From positions 4,669,501 to 4,733,500 of the forward strand of contig NZ_CP029008.1 in NCBI RefSeq assembly GCF_024585165.1: a stretch of 64,000 nt of DNA, read 5' to 3'. This DNA is from Bradyrhizobium sp. WBOS07 (GTDB lineage: Bacteria > Pseudomonadota > Alphaproteobacteria > Rhizobiales > Xanthobacteraceae). Shown piece by piece: positions 30,186 to 39,964 of the stretch; position 1 is the first letter of the stretch, and the number at the start of each line of letters is the position of its first letter. Below the pieces are notes generated by a model. That model had not been told where the DNA came from, ran no database searches, and worked only from the letters and a program-made list of their open reading frames with translations. The position numbers and the translations under genes are program-made.

Positions 30186-31048
30186 GTGCGTGCTTGTCTT
30201 TCCGCGCTGACTCTCGTGCTCGCTGTTCTCGGCTCCTCCTCGGCGTATGCAGGTTGCTGGCCAAGCGATAACTTCAAGATCTTCTGCTGGATCGATACCA
30301 AGGGTGTGGACTGCCAGCCGCACCACGCGCTGACCAGTGCCAAAGTCGTGCAGTACCCGTATCCGAGCCAATCCATCTATGAGTTCGAACCACGCATTGG
30401 TGGACTGGCCCCGCCATCACGGCCTGCCCCCCGAGCAAGACGATCAAGTACAGCAGCGTTTGGGACCGCGCGACGGGCAAAGCGGAGGAAAAGGCGTCAA
30501 TCGGTGGCTGGTCGTCATGGTCACGCTACATCTATTGCAGCAATAACCCATGGACCGGGCAAGGCCCGCCGACGATGCCGATCTGCTCAGGTCCCGCCGA
30601 CGACCCCAATGTGGGGCAACCGGTGACCTCGGCGATGCTTTCGCAAAGCCAGCGATTGAGTTTTCTTCAGGTCCAGGAGCCGCTACACACGAGATGTTTG
30701 CAGGTCGAACCCGACCCGATGGGTTCGGAATGGCTTACGGGAAGCTCACTCGTCAGGGTCGTCGTTTCGCACCACGAATTCCAGAAAATCGAGTGGCACT
30801 ATTTCTTCCAGGAGTTCTATTCGTTCGACGGCTGGAAGGAAGTTCCCGCGCCGAAGTCGAAGGTCCCCTTGATTTCGACGAAGAAATACACCGATCGTCG
30901 CATCGCGACCACGACGGGGCGGTTCTGGCTCAACAAGCAGGGACGTTGGAAGATCGTCGCAGTCCCGAAGCCGACCTCGCCCATCGCCCAGCTCGTGGCA
31001 ACGACCGTAACCAACGAATGCCCGGGGGCGCTCTTCAATATCCAATGA
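30186..31048 (+). pseudogene. Secreted protein of unknown function, broken by a frameshift
   Basis: The first part, from GTG 30186, has a signal peptide (MRACLSALTLVLAVLGSSSAYA) and a Cys-rich start (GCWPSDNFKIFCWIDTKGVDCQPHH). The reading continues well until about IYEF near 30385. From there a different frame, from about 30381 to the stop at 31048, is clearly coding: THWWTGPAITACPPSKTIKY, IGGWSSWSRYIYCSNNPW, HEFQKIEWHYFFQEFYSFDGW. A loss of one base (or gain of two) near 30381-30400 joins the two parts into about 285 residues. It could be a sequencing error, a real disruption or a programmed shift. No named family. A FNR-type box lies upstream. Confidence 0.7.
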
Positions 31049-31314
31049 AGGCAGATCGGCGAAGGCCTCTCCCGAAATACGTGTTGTGACATCGACAGCT
31101 ATGTTGGGGCACGCGAAGGCGCGTCCAACTCCGCCAACCTGTCTGTTGGTGCTGGGCCGGTCTGCGCAATGACGTCGCAGCAGAAGGTCGTGGCAGGCCG
31201 CAGCCTCTCGTCTGGCGCCAGGGAGCAAGCCGCCGGTACTCTGAGCTAGATCAAGCTGTCCGGAACTCGCGTGAATATGCTCAGGCAGCTTCAGTCGGCG
31301 AGCGGGTTACGCCC

Positions 31315-32052
31315 ATGGACACCCAAGCGTTCGAACAGGATACCGAGAAATCCCCGGTGTTTCATGCCAGGGGTCTTTCGAAGACCTATCGAATGGGGGA
31401 GATCGAGGTGCATGCGCTGCGCGACGTCGACCTCGACATCTTCGAAGGCGAGTTCGTCGTACTCCTGGGGCCGTCCGGATCGGGCAAGTCGACCCTGCTG
31501 AATATCCTGGGGGGCCTGGACAGCCCGACGTCGGGCGAGGCTCATTGGCGCGATCATAATCTGGTCGGCGCGACTGATGCGGAGTTGACCCGGTACCGGC
31601 GTGAACACGTGGGCTTCGTCTTTCAGTTCTACAATCTCATTCCCAGCCTGACGGTGCTCGAGAACGTCGCGCTGGTGACCGAGATTGCGGACAAGCCGCT
31701 CGAGCCGCGGGAGGTGCTTGCGCTCGTCGGGCTCGAAAAGCGGACCGATCACTTCCCCTCGCAGCTGTCCGGCGGCGAACAGCAGCGCGTTGCGGTTGCC
31801 CGTGCCATCGTCAAGTCGCCGGATGTGCTTCTGTGCGACGAGCCGACGGGCGCGCTGGACTACGAGACCGGCAAGGTGGTGCTGGCGGCGATTGCGCGAG
31901 CCAACGAGCGCCTCGGCACCACAACGATCATCATCACGCACAATGCTGCGATTGCGGGCATGGCGGATCGCGTCCTGCGGCTCGGCGGCGGGCGGATCGT
32001 CAGCGAGGAGCGCAATGCGCATCGGCTCTCGGCAGACGAGGTGCACTGGTGA
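31315..32052 (+). CDS. ABC transporter ATPase (LolD/MacB type)
   Basis: A 245-residue nucleotide-binding protein. Walker A is GPSGSGKST (52-60), the Q-loop is in [10 protein letters not shown], the signature is LSGGEQQ (151-157), Walker B is VLLCDEP (171-177) and the switch His is in IIITHN. It belongs to the lipoprotein/macrolide-type (MacB/LolD) class. Its stop overlaps the start of the permease by 4 bp, and an adaptor gene follows, so the three form one operon. Confidence 0.95.
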   Translation: MDTQAFEQDTEKSPVFHARGLSKTYRMGEIEVHALRDVDLDIFEGEFVVLLGPSGSGKSTLLNILGGLDSPTSGEAHWRDHNLVGATDAELTRYRREHVGFVFQFYNLIPSLTVLENVALVTEIADKPLEPREVLALVGLEKRTDHFPSQLSGGEQQRVAVARAIVKSPDVLLCDEPTGALDYETGKVVLAAIARANERLGTTTIIITHNAAIAGMADRVLRLGGGRIVSEERNAHRLSADEVHW

Positions 32053-34412
32053 GCCTGCTCGATCGAAAACTGCTGCGTGACATCGGCGCGATGCGGGGCC
32101 AGGTGCTGACGATCGCGCTGCTGGTCGCAGCCGGCGTCGCCGTCTTCATTGGGTCGGTCTCTACTTACGAATCGCTCAATGCGGCCGTGGAGCGCTTCTA
32201 CGCGGCTGCGCGGTTCCCGCAGGTCTTCGTGAGTCTCAAGCGGGCACCGCTGTCGATCGTCCCGCAACTTGAAGCCATTGCCGGCGTTGCCACGGTTGAG
32301 CCCCGTATCGTTCGTGAGGTCATCGTCGATTGGCCGGCTGCAGCCCAGCCGGTGTCGGCGCGGATGGTGTCGCTCAGCCGTGCGGGCGATGAAAGGCTCG
32401 CCCGGCTTCATTTGCGCCGGGGCGCGGCGCCCGAGCCGGGCTCTGCGAGAGCTGCGGCGATTAACGAAGCGTTCGCGGAAATCAACGGAGTGAACCCCGG
32501 AGACGACGTCCGCGTCCTGCTCAACGGGAAGGTGGAAGCTTTCCACGTCTCCGGCATCGCGCTTTCGCCCGAATATGTCTATGCCGTCAAGCCGGGCCTG
32601 CCGATTCCCGACGATCGGCTCTATGCGATCCTTTGGGTCGACCGCAGTGCGGCGGAAGCCGCCTTCGATATGAAGGCAGCCTTCAATGACGCCGTCATTT
32701 CGCTGGCGCCGGGCACCGATCCGAAGCCGGTTATCGATGAACTGGACCGGTTGCTTGAACAGTACGGATCGGTCGGCGCCGTCCAGCGGCGAGATCAGCC
32801 TTCTAACCGCTTCCTCGAGGACGAGCTGAACCAGCAGAAGGTGATGTCGATTACGATTCCGTTCATTTTCTTCGGGGTTGCGGCGTTCCTGCTCAACAGC
32901 GCTCTGGGGAGGATCGTGGTGGTCCAACGCGAGCAGATTGCCGCGTTGAAGGCGCTGGGTTTTCCAACCTCGGCGCTGACCGTGCACTATCTCAAGCTCA
33001 TTCTCGTCATCGTGCTGATTGGATCTGCGCTTGGCATCGGAGCCGGCTGGAGCTTCGGGAAAGCCATGATTGCAAGCTACCAAAGCTTCTTTCGCTTGCC
33101 TGACCTGCCGTTTCGGCTGACGCCGTGGTCGTTGGCGCTCGGGATTGCGATCAGCTTGGCTGCAGCATCGCTTGGCGTCCTGACAGCGCTGCGGCAGGTC
33201 GTCCGGCTGGCGCCGGCGGTCGCCATGCGGCCGGCCGCGCCGCTGGGCTTTCGCCGCTCGTGGATCGAAGCACTTCTGCCGAGCAACGCGATCCGATCCC
33301 GCCTCCTGATGATTTTGAGGAACACCGCCGGACGTCCACTTCGTTCGCTGCTGACGGTCGCCGGGGTGGCCTTTGCCGTCCCAATGATGGTGCTGGGAAT
33401 CTTTTGGCGCGACGCGATCAACGAGATGATCGACCTGCAGTTCAACCTGGTGGAGCGCGGCAACACGACGGTGACGTTTCCGCACCCCATGGACCGGACC
33501 ATCATGCGGGACCTGGCTCGTGAGCCCGGTGTCTTGGCGGTGGAAGGACAGCGCATCGTGCCGGTGCGGCTACGCGCCGGGCAGCAGAGCTATCTGACCT
33601 CGGTGATCGGTCTATCCGCGGGAGATGAGTTGCGGCGGCCGCATGATGCGATGCTGCGTCCGATCGCGGTAAGTCCCGACGGGATTACGCTCACACGGCG
33701 GCTTGCCGAACGGCTCGACGCGAAGGCCGGCGACGTCCTCACGGTCGAGGCGATGGAAGGACGACGACGCAAGCGTGATCTGCCGGTCAGTGCCATCGTC
33801 GACGAGGCGATCGGAATGGCATCTTACATGGAGATCGAGACCCTGAATCGCTTTACCGGCGAGGGTGCCGTGATTTCCGCGGCGAGCCTGTACGTTGAGC
33901 CGACTGCGATGATGGCCTTGGGGCAAAGGTTCAAGAGCTTACCCACCATCGAATCAGTGACGATGAAGGCGTATGCGCTCTCTTCATTCATGGAGAAGAT
34001 CGCCAGTCTCGTTTTCGTAACCGCCGGCATCCTTGCGGCCTTCGCCACCATCATCACGGTAGGGGTCGTCTACAACAGCGCGCGCATCAGCTTGCAGGAG
34101 CGCGCATGGGAGCTGGCCAGCCTCAGGGTGCTGGGCTTTACGCGCGGCGAGGTTGCGAGCATCCTGTTTGCCGAGTTCGCTATCGAGATCGTGCTGGGGA
34201 TTCTGATCGGCCTGCCGCTCTCTCATGCCGTTATCGGACTGATCGCCAGATTTCACTCCAACGAGAGCTTCCAGATACCTGCCGTGATCGCCCCGCAGAC
34301 CAATCTCATTGCCGTCGGCGTCGTCATCGTTGCTGCTGCCGCCAGCGCTCGCATTGTCAAAGGCCGTGTTGATCGAATCGACTTGGTCGCAGCTCTCAAG
34401 ACCAGGGAATGA
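32049..34412 (+). CDS. FtsX-like ABC permease with two FtsX domains
   Basis: A 787-residue membrane protein starting at GTG 32049. The first membrane helix ([21 protein letters not shown]) is followed by a large periplasmic domain, three helices around [35 protein letters not shown] (first FtsX domain), a second helix and periplasmic domain from [24 protein letters not shown], and a C-terminal FtsX domain ([33 protein letters not shown]). Such duplicated permeases extract or export lipids, lipoproteins or peptides. The start overlaps the ATPase gene and the stop overlaps the adaptor gene. Confidence 0.93.
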   Translation: MSLLDRKLLRDIGAMRGQVLTIALLVAAGVAVFIGSVSTYESLNAAVERFYAAARFPQVFVSLKRAPLSIVPQLEAIAGVATVEPRIVREVIVDWPAAAQPVSARMVSLSRAGDERLARLHLRRGAAPEPGSARAAAINEAFAEINGVNPGDDVRVLLNGKVEAFHVSGIALSPEYVYAVKPGLPIPDDRLYAILWVDRSAAEAAFDMKAAFNDAVISLAPGTDPKPVIDELDRLLEQYGSVGAVQRRDQPSNRFLEDELNQQKVMSITIPFIFFGVAAFLLNSALGRIVVVQREQIAALKALGFPTSALTVHYLKLILVIVLIGSALGIGAGWSFGKAMIASYQSFFRLPDLPFRLTPWSLALGIAISLAAASLGVLTALRQVVRLAPAVAMRPAAPLGFRRSWIEALLPSNAIRSRLLMILRNTAGRPLRSLLTVAGVAFAVPMMVLGIFWRDAINEMIDLQFNLVERGNTTVTFPHPMDRTIMRDLAREPGVLAVEGQRIVPVRLRAGQQSYLTSVIGLSAGDELRRPHDAMLRPIAVSPDGITLTRRLAERLDAKAGDVLTVEAMEGRRRKRDLPVSAIVDEAIGMASYMEIETLNRFTGEGAVISAASLYVEPTAMMALGQRFKSLPTIESVTMKAYALSSFMEKIASLVFVTAGILAAFATIITVGVVYNSARISLQERAWELASLRVLGFTRGEVASILFAEFAIEIVLGILIGLPLSHAVIGLIARFHSNESFQIPAVIAPQTNLIAVGVVIVAAAASARIVKGRVDRIDLVAALKTRE

Positions 34413-35614
34413 ACATGCACGTCACGGGCCGTCATGCCGCAATTGTTGCCGGACTCTTGGCCGCCGCCGGATTTACGGCATGGCTCCTGATTCCAGCCTC
34501 AGTGCCGGTCGAGACGGCGGCTGTGACAAAGGGGAGGTTCACCGCCACCGTCGATGAGGATGGCAAGGCGCGCGTCCGCGAGCGGTACGCGGTCGCTGCA
34601 CCGCTTGCGGGGCGGCTGAGCCGGATCCGGTTCAAGGTTGGCGATCAAGTTCAGGTCGACGACGCCGTCGCCACGATCACCCCATCCCCGGCTCCCCTGA
34701 TGGACTCGCGGACTCGCCGGGAGGTCGAGGAAAGATTGGGAGTGGCCGAAGCCAATCTGGAGCGCGCCAGGGCGGTCGTCGAACGGGCCAAAGCCCAGAG
34801 CGATCAAGCCAATACCGATTTGACCCGGGCGCGGACACTGGTCCAGCAAGGAGCCGCGACGACGCAGGCGCTCGAACGTGCAGAGCTTGCGGTGCGTCTC
34901 GCCGACCGGGACCTGCGGGCGGCGGAATTTCAGAATCATGCCGCCGAGCATGAGATCAGCCAGATGCGTGCATTGCTGGCCCGCTACGGCAACGATGGCA
35001 ACGGTCACCCGGATAGCTGGAACGTTGTGTCGCCCGTCGCCGGCGTGTTGCTGAAGGTCGCGCAGGAAAGCGAAACGATCGTGCAGCCGGGTACGCTCTT
35101 GCTTGACGTCGGCGACGCCAGCGATCTCGAGATCGTGGCCGACGTTCTCAGCACCGATGCGGTGGAGATCCGTCCCGGAGCCGATGTCAGCATCGACCAT
35201 TGGGGTAGGGAGGAAAAGCTGACGGGTCGGGTCCGCCGGGTCGAGCCGGCAGCTTTCACGAAGGTCTCCACGCTCGGAGTCGAGGAGCAGAGGGTCAATG
35301 TCCTCGTCGACATCCTGTCGCCCGCGAAGCAGTGGGCCCGACTGGGAGATGGCTATCGGGTGGACGTTCAGATCACCGTCCTCGCGCGGGACGAAGCCAC
35401 GATCGTCCCATCCGGCGCGCTGTTTCGTCGCGGCGAAGGCTGGAATGTCTATGTTGCGAAGGGCGGGCGGGCCGAACTGCGCCAAATCGAGCTCCTGCGC
35501 CGCTCCGGCCGCTTCGCGGCTGTCGCTTCCGGCCTCGCCCCTGGTGAAGAGGTGATCGTCTATCCCAGCGACCGCGTTGCGCCGGACGTGCGTATCGCAC
35601 CCCGATCACGTTGA
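34409..35614 (+). CDS. HlyD/MacA-type periplasmic adaptor protein
   Basis: A 401-residue protein with an N-terminal membrane anchor (HAAIVAGLLAAAGFTAWLLIPA), a lipoyl/barrel-sandwich region (YAVAAPLAGRLSRIRFKVGDQVQVDD), a coiled-coil hairpin (about residues 100-170: RREVEERLGVAEANLERARAVVERAKAQ and partner), the second half of the barrel (NVVSPVAGVLLKVAQESE), and a C-terminal domain ending in YPSDRVAPDVRI. It would link the FtsX permease to an outer-membrane channel; no channel gene is adjacent. The start overlaps the permease stop by 4 bp. Confidence 0.92.
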   Translation: MNMHVTGRHAAIVAGLLAAAGFTAWLLIPASVPVETAAVTKGRFTATVDEDGKARVRERYAVAAPLAGRLSRIRFKVGDQVQVDDAVATITPSPAPLMDSRTRREVEERLGVAEANLERARAVVERAKAQSDQANTDLTRARTLVQQGAATTQALERAELAVRLADRDLRAAEFQNHAAEHEISQMRALLARYGNDGNGHPDSWNVVSPVAGVLLKVAQESETIVQPGTLLLDVGDASDLEIVADVLSTDAVEIRPGADVSIDHWGREEKLTGRVRRVEPAAFTKVSTLGVEEQRVNVLVDILSPAKQWARLGDGYRVDVQITVLARDEATIVPSGALFRRGEGWNVYVAKGGRAELRQIELLRRSGRFAAVASGLAPGEEVIVYPSDRVAPDVRIAPRSR

Positions 35615-35699
35615 CGAGGTCGCCAATGACGGGGAATGCAGTCGCCCTCATCCGCCGACATTCGCAATGACGGAGATATTGAGAGCCTCCGCCCTCGAC

Positions 35700-36791
35700 C
35701 TACCCGGCCAGATACTTCTTCACCGCCGCCTCGTCCCATGCGATCCCGTTGCCGGGCTGCTCGCTCGGCAGCGCAAAGCCGTCCTTGATTTGCAGCCGCG
35801 TCGAAAGCACCGCGTCGGCCCAGTCGACATATTCCAGCCAGTGCGCGGTCGGTGTCACGCAGAGCAAATGCGCGCTGACTTCCGAGAACAGATGCGAGGA
35901 CATCTCGATGCCGGCAGCATGCGCGAGCGCAGCGGCGCGCAGCCAGCCGGTGACGCCCCCGATGCGCTGGACGTCGGGCATCACGTAGTCGCACGCTTCC
36001 GCCGACAGTGCAGCCTGCATCGAAAAGGCGCTGTCGAAATTTTCGCCGATCTGCACCGGCGTATGCAGCGCGTCTGCAATGCGGGCGCAGCCGGCATAAT
36101 CGTCATGGCGGATCGGCTCCTCGATCCAGGTGAGGCCCTCGTCGTCGAGCATCTCGCCGCGGCGGATGGCCTCGGTCACCGTCAGCGCCTGATTGTAGTC
36201 GCACATCAGCGTCACTTGGTCGCCGACCGCCTTGCGGACCGCGCGAACGACGGCAAGATCCTCCCGCGCATCGGGACGGCCGACGCGGATCTTAGCAGCC
36301 TGGAAGCCTTCGGCCAGCAGCTTGTGGGCCTCCTCGACGGCGGCGCCTGCCGGCATGATGCCGAGCCCCTTCGAATTGTAGGCCTTGACCGGCTTCGGCG
36401 CGCCGCCGAGCAGGCGCGCCAGCGGCAGGCCGCGTGTGCGCGCGAGCGCGTCCCAGACCGCCATGTCGATGCCGGACTGGGCCAGTCGTTGCAAGCCGGC
36501 GAGGCCCAGCAGCGTGAAGCGCTGCGCCAGCTTGCGTTCGATTTCGATCGGCAGCAGCTCGTCTCCGGCGAGGAGATCTGACATCTCCGTGACCATCGCC
36601 GCCAGCGGCTTCAGGGCCGAGGGCGTGAGCGAGAACAGATAGGCATGGCCCACCGCGCCCTGATCGGTCTCGCAGTCGATCAGCACCAGCGGCGCCCTGG
36701 CGACCGCGCCGGTCGCGGTCTGGAGCGGCAGGTTCATCGGCACGATCACGGGGCGCGCCTGGAAGCGCTTGATGCGGATGGTTTCGGTCAT
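35700..36791 (-). CDS. Enolase-superfamily enzyme (mandelate racemase/muconate lactonising type)
   Basis: A 363-residue protein. The N-terminal cap domain includes RFQARPVIVPMNLPLQTATG; the barrel shows the Lys motif AAKIRVG, metal ligands Asp in LMCDYNQ, Glu in WIEEP and Glu in IGEN, and the catalytic His in EMSSHLF. The KxR-type motif with the later His places it with mandelate-racemase-like sugar-acid or hydroxyacid dehydratases and racemases. ATG 36791 has GGGAGAAG just upstream. It is divergent from the haem-cyclase gene. The substrate is not known. Confidence 0.88.
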   Translation of the reverse strand: MTETIRIKRFQARPVIVPMNLPLQTATGAVARAPLVLIDCETDQGAVGHAYLFSLTPSALKPLAAMVTEMSDLLAGDELLPIEIERKLAQRFTLLGLAGLQRLAQSGIDMAVWDALARTRGLPLARLLGGAPKPVKAYNSKGLGIMPAGAAVEEAHKLLAEGFQAAKIRVGRPDAREDLAVVRAVRKAVGDQVTLMCDYNQALTVTEAIRRGEMLDDEGLTWIEEPIRHDDYAGCARIADALHTPVQIGENFDSAFSMQAALSAEACDYVMPDVQRIGGVTGWLRAAALAHAAGIEMSSHLFSEVSAHLLCVTPTAHWLEYVDWADAVLSTRLQIKDGFALPSEQPGNGIAWDEAAVKKYLAG

Positions 36792-36980
36792 GGGCTTCTC
36801 CCGGCCGGGCGGATTGCAGATCGATGCCGATCTTAAGCATCCGTGATCAAACGAAAAGCGATTTGCTGCGACATCATAAAATGGGGTTGCGCCGGCCTGC
36901 AATTATGGGCTCTGTGCCGCCGCATTCCCTGCCACGGATTCTGGCAATTTGCGGCAAATCGCACAGAACGGAGCCACTGC

Positions 36981-38543
36981 GTGAAACGAGAGATCTCCGA
37001 AGAGCAGCGCAAGAACGGCATCCTCACCGGGGCCGTGATCGCCTTCCTCCTGCTCGCTCTGCCGCTCGCAGTGTGGCTGGACCTGACCGAGCTCAGCAAG
37101 ACGGCGTTGCGCCGGCAGGCGATCGATCTCAATTCGGTGATCACGAGCGTGCGCGGCTATTACGCCTCCAACGTGGTCGGGCGCGTGCTGGCCAACCCCG
37201 ACGGGACCACGAAGGTCGTGCACAATTACGAATCCGTCCCCGGCGCGATCCCGATCCCGGCGACGCTGTCGCTGGAGCTCGGACGGGTGATCGGCGCGCA
37301 GCAGGAGAACATCACCTACCGGTTCGTCTCGGACTTCCCGTTCCAGAACCGCGCGGCGCACCAGCTCGACAAGTTCGAGAAGGACGCGCTGGAGGCGCTT
37401 CGAAAGGACCCCGAGCAGAAGATTGTGGACTCCGAGACATCGCTGTTCAACGACAAGGTCCGCCTGGTCGCGCCGGTCACGATGGGCCCGGCCTGCGTGA
37501 GCTGCCACAACAGCCACCCCGAGAGCCCGAAGAAGGACTGGAAGGTCGGCGACGTCAGAGGCATCCAGGAGGTGATCATCGCGCAGCCGATCGCCGCGAA
37601 CATCTTCTCGTTCAAGTTCCTGCTGGCCTACTTCGTGATCGCAGCCGGTAGCGGCCTCGCGTTCCTGTCGCTGCAGCGCCGTCAGGCGCGCCGCATCAAG
37701 GGCATGAACAAGGAGCTCGAATCCGCCAACGACTTCCTGGCCTCGCTCTCGATGAAGATCTCCCGCTACATCCCGCCGCAGGTCTACAAGAGCATCTTCT
37801 CCGGTCAGAAGGACGTCACCATCCACACCGAGCGCAAGAAGCTCACCATTTTCTTCTCCGACATACAGAATTTCACGGCCACCGCGGAGCGGCTGCAGCC
37901 GGAGCAGCTGACCCAGCTCCTCAACGAATACTTCACCGAGATGTCGACGATCGCCCACGATCATGGCGGCACCATCGACAAGTTCATCGGCGACGCCATG
38001 CTGATCTTCTTCGGCGATCCCGAGACCAGGGGCGATCGCGCCGATGCGCAGGCCTGCCTGCAGATGGCCTGGCGCATGCAGCAGCGCCTGGCCGAGCTCA
38101 ATGCGAAATGGCGGGCGTCCGGCATCGAGCAGCCGTTCCGCTCGCGCATGGGCATCAACTCGGGCTATTGCAATGTCGGCAATTTCGGCAGCGCCGACCG
38201 CATGGACTACACCATCATCGGCGCCGAGGCGAACCTCGCCGCCCGCCTGCAGTCGATCGCCGAGCCCGGCGGCATCGTGCTGAGCTACGAGACCTTCGCG
38301 CTGGTCAGCGACATCGTCCGCGCCCACGCTTTGCCGGCGATCACGATGAAGGGGATCAGCCGCGAGGTCATTCCCTATTCGGTCGATGCGCTCGATGACG
38401 GGGCGGCGGAGCGAAGCGGCATCATCACCGAGCGCGCGCCGGGGCTCGAGCTCTATCTCGATCCCGCGGTGGTGAAGTCAGGCGATGCTGCCCGGGTCCG
38501 CTCTCTGCTGGAGAACGCGCTGGCCTCGCTGAAGCCGGCGTGA
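36981..38543 (+). CDS. Adenylate cyclase with periplasmic c-haem sensor domain
   Basis: A 520-residue membrane protein beginning at GTG 36981. An N-terminal membrane helix (about 14-33) is followed by a periplasmic domain (about 34-210) of the DUF3365/Tll0287 haem-binding type with a c-type haem motif CVSCH (172-176) and NSHPESPKKDWKVGDVRG after it. A second helix lies at about 213-230, then a class III cyclase domain with metal Asp294 in FFSDIQNFT and Asp338 in FIGDAM, and the substrate-site region MDYTIIGAEANLAARLQ. It most likely makes cAMP in response to gas or redox signals sensed by haem. GGAG lies upstream of the GTG. Confidence 0.88.
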   Translation: MKREISEEQRKNGILTGAVIAFLLLALPLAVWLDLTELSKTALRRQAIDLNSVITSVRGYYASNVVGRVLANPDGTTKVVHNYESVPGAIPIPATLSLELGRVIGAQQENITYRFVSDFPFQNRAAHQLDKFEKDALEALRKDPEQKIVDSETSLFNDKVRLVAPVTMGPACVSCHNSHPESPKKDWKVGDVRGIQEVIIAQPIAANIFSFKFLLAYFVIAAGSGLAFLSLQRRQARRIKGMNKELESANDFLASLSMKISRYIPPQVYKSIFSGQKDVTIHTERKKLTIFFSDIQNFTATAERLQPEQLTQLLNEYFTEMSTIAHDHGGTIDKFIGDAMLIFFGDPETRGDRADAQACLQMAWRMQQRLAELNAKWRASGIEQPFRSRMGINSGYCNVGNFGSADRMDYTIIGAEANLAARLQSIAEPGGIVLSYETFALVSDIVRAHALPAITMKGISREVIPYSVDALDDGAAERSGIITERAPGLELYLDPAVVKSGDAARVRSLLENALASLKPA

Positions 38544-38551
38544 GATTCTTG

Positions 38552-38712
38552 TTACCCTCCCCTGGAGGGGGAGGGTCGATCGCGCGCAGCGCGAGCGGGG
38601 TGGGGTGATCTCTCAACACGGGCAGTGTCTGCGTGGAGACATCACCCCACCCCGTCACGCAATCTCGCTTCGCTCGATCGCGTGCCGACCCTCCCCCTCC
38701 AGGGGAGGGTAA
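38552..38712. repeat. Large palindromic repeat, family F copy 1
   Basis: An inverted repeat of about 160 bp. Its outer arms TTACCCTCCCCTGGAGGGGG and CCCCCTCCAGGGGAGGGTAA are exact complements, and each arm is itself a small hairpin. The inner arms are GGGGTGGGGTGAT and ATCACCCCACCCC. A related element is at 49616-49755. Confidence 0.9.
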
Positions 38713-38794
38713 GAGGTTCGTCACCGCGCGCGCTAGGCCACCTCACATCGCCGCCCCTTCCGTGGACGCCGTCTCGATCACGTCGCCAAGAGGC

Positions 38795-39724
38795 CTACGG
38801 CAGCCCCCGTGCCTCCAGCTGCTTCACCAGCAGCAGCGTCGGCTCGGCGAGGCTGTCGCCGGAGCCGTCGAGACCGAAGGCGCTCGCGATGCCGTCGCGG
38901 CTGCGCAGCAGCGCGCTGCGCGGGCAATGGCCGGCGCCGCAGAGCGTCTTCTTCAGGGTTTCGCCCTGTGCCACGGTGCCAGCGGAATCGTCGGCGGCCC
39001 AGGCCAGCACGATCGGCACATCGACGTTGAGAATGCCCGGGAAAACCGAGCGCTTGTTGTACTGGCCGGAATCGCTGCCGAGATAGGCCTTCTCGCTGTC
39101 GCTCGCGTCCTTGCCCGCGCGGTAGATGCCGGACACCAGGACAACGGCGGCGACATCGGCGCGGTCGGTCTGAAACTCGGGATGCGCCAGCAGGGTGGCG
39201 ACATGGAAGGCGCCGGCGCCGTAGCCGACCGCAACGATCTCGCGGGCGTCGCCGTTGAACAGGTCGATATTGCCGTGAACCCAGGACAGCGCCGCCGCCA
39301 CGTCGCTCGCCCCGGCCGGCCAGGTCGCCAATGGCGCCAGGCGGTAGTTGACGCGCACGCCGATCATGTCGTTGCGCGCGGCAAAGCACATCGCCTGGTC
39401 CTGGATCTGGCGCGACAATTCCGGCGCGGCGTGGTCGCCGGTGAACGTGTCGCCGGTCACGAACAGCAGCACCGGCCGCGGCGTGTCCGCCTTGGTGGCG
39501 CTGGCGGCGACATCGAGCACGTTGGCTTCGCTCTCGCCGTAGCGCAGGCCGCGCGTGAAGGTGACCTGCTCGCACAGCCGCGCGGTGCCGCCGGCGGTGG
39601 TGTCGGAATCGGTGAGGCCGACCCGGACGAAGTCTGAGGGGCCCGTCAGCCTGGCCGGCGACACGACATGGGCAGACGCCGCCGTCATGGTCAGGAGCAG
39701 GAAAATCGTCAGGTAATTCTTCAT
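38795..39724 (-). CDS. Secreted esterase-like alpha/beta hydrolase, probably inactive
   Basis: A 309-residue protein with a signal peptide (MKNYLTIFLLLTMTAASAH). The fold resembles the BD-FAE/HSL esterase group: RPVLLFVTGDTFTGD oxyanion region, GVRVNYRLAPLATWPAG, and AALSWVHGNI. At the nucleophile elbow, where active members have G-H-S-A-G, it reads GYGAG, so the Ser is missing. The usual His near the C terminus is also not evident (RSRDGIASAFG); the Asp in AWAADDS is kept. It may be a binding protein derived from an esterase. Confidence 0.75.
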   Translation of the reverse strand: MKNYLTIFLLLTMTAASAHVVSPARLTGPSDFVRVGLTDSDTTAGGTARLCEQVTFTRGLRYGESEANVLDVAASATKADTPRPVLLFVTGDTFTGDHAAPELSRQIQDQAMCFAARNDMIGVRVNYRLAPLATWPAGASDVAAALSWVHGNIDLFNGDAREIVAVGYGAGAFHVATLLAHPEFQTDRADVAAVVLVSGIYRAGKDASDSEKAYLGSDSGQYNKRSVFPGILNVDVPIVLAWAADDSAGTVAQGETLKKTLCGAGHCPRSALLRSRDGIASAFGLDGSGDSLAEPTLLLVKQLEARGLP

Positions 39725-39793
39725 GGTGATGCCGGCCTTCGGGGCCCATATCGGCCCGCTGATGTGGCCCGTCTTTTCAATTCGCCTCATTAG

Positions 39794-39904
39794 TCAGCCG
39801 GCCTTGAGGCGAATTCGCGGCACCTTCGGCAGACCCGCGGCCGGCCGCGGAACGGGCTGCCGGTGCGGCAAGCGGCCGCGCCAGAAGGGCACCTTCGAGG
39901 GCAC
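39794..39904 (-). CDS. Possible 36-residue basic peptide
   Basis: A short reading frame from GTG 39904: MPSKVPFWRGRLPHRQ, then a Pro/Arg-rich body ending IRLKAG. Its codons are almost all GC-ending, as in true genes of this genome, but there is no clear ribosome site. It lies between the esterase-like gene and alkB in a 240-bp gap. Other frames across the same bases are also open, so it is uncertain. Confidence 0.25.
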   Translation of the reverse strand: MPSKVPFWRGRLPHRQPVPRPAAGLPKVPRIRLKAG

Positions 39905-39964
39905 AGAACGCTTGCGCTCTACTGTGCATGGGGTTGTTTTCGCAATTTTAGCTTGGAGGGCCTG

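Noticed and set aside
30337..30546. Third frame within the frameshifted secreted-protein gene
   Set aside because: It bridges the two coding frames but its peptide has no signal, no relation to the flanking parts and a less natural composition.
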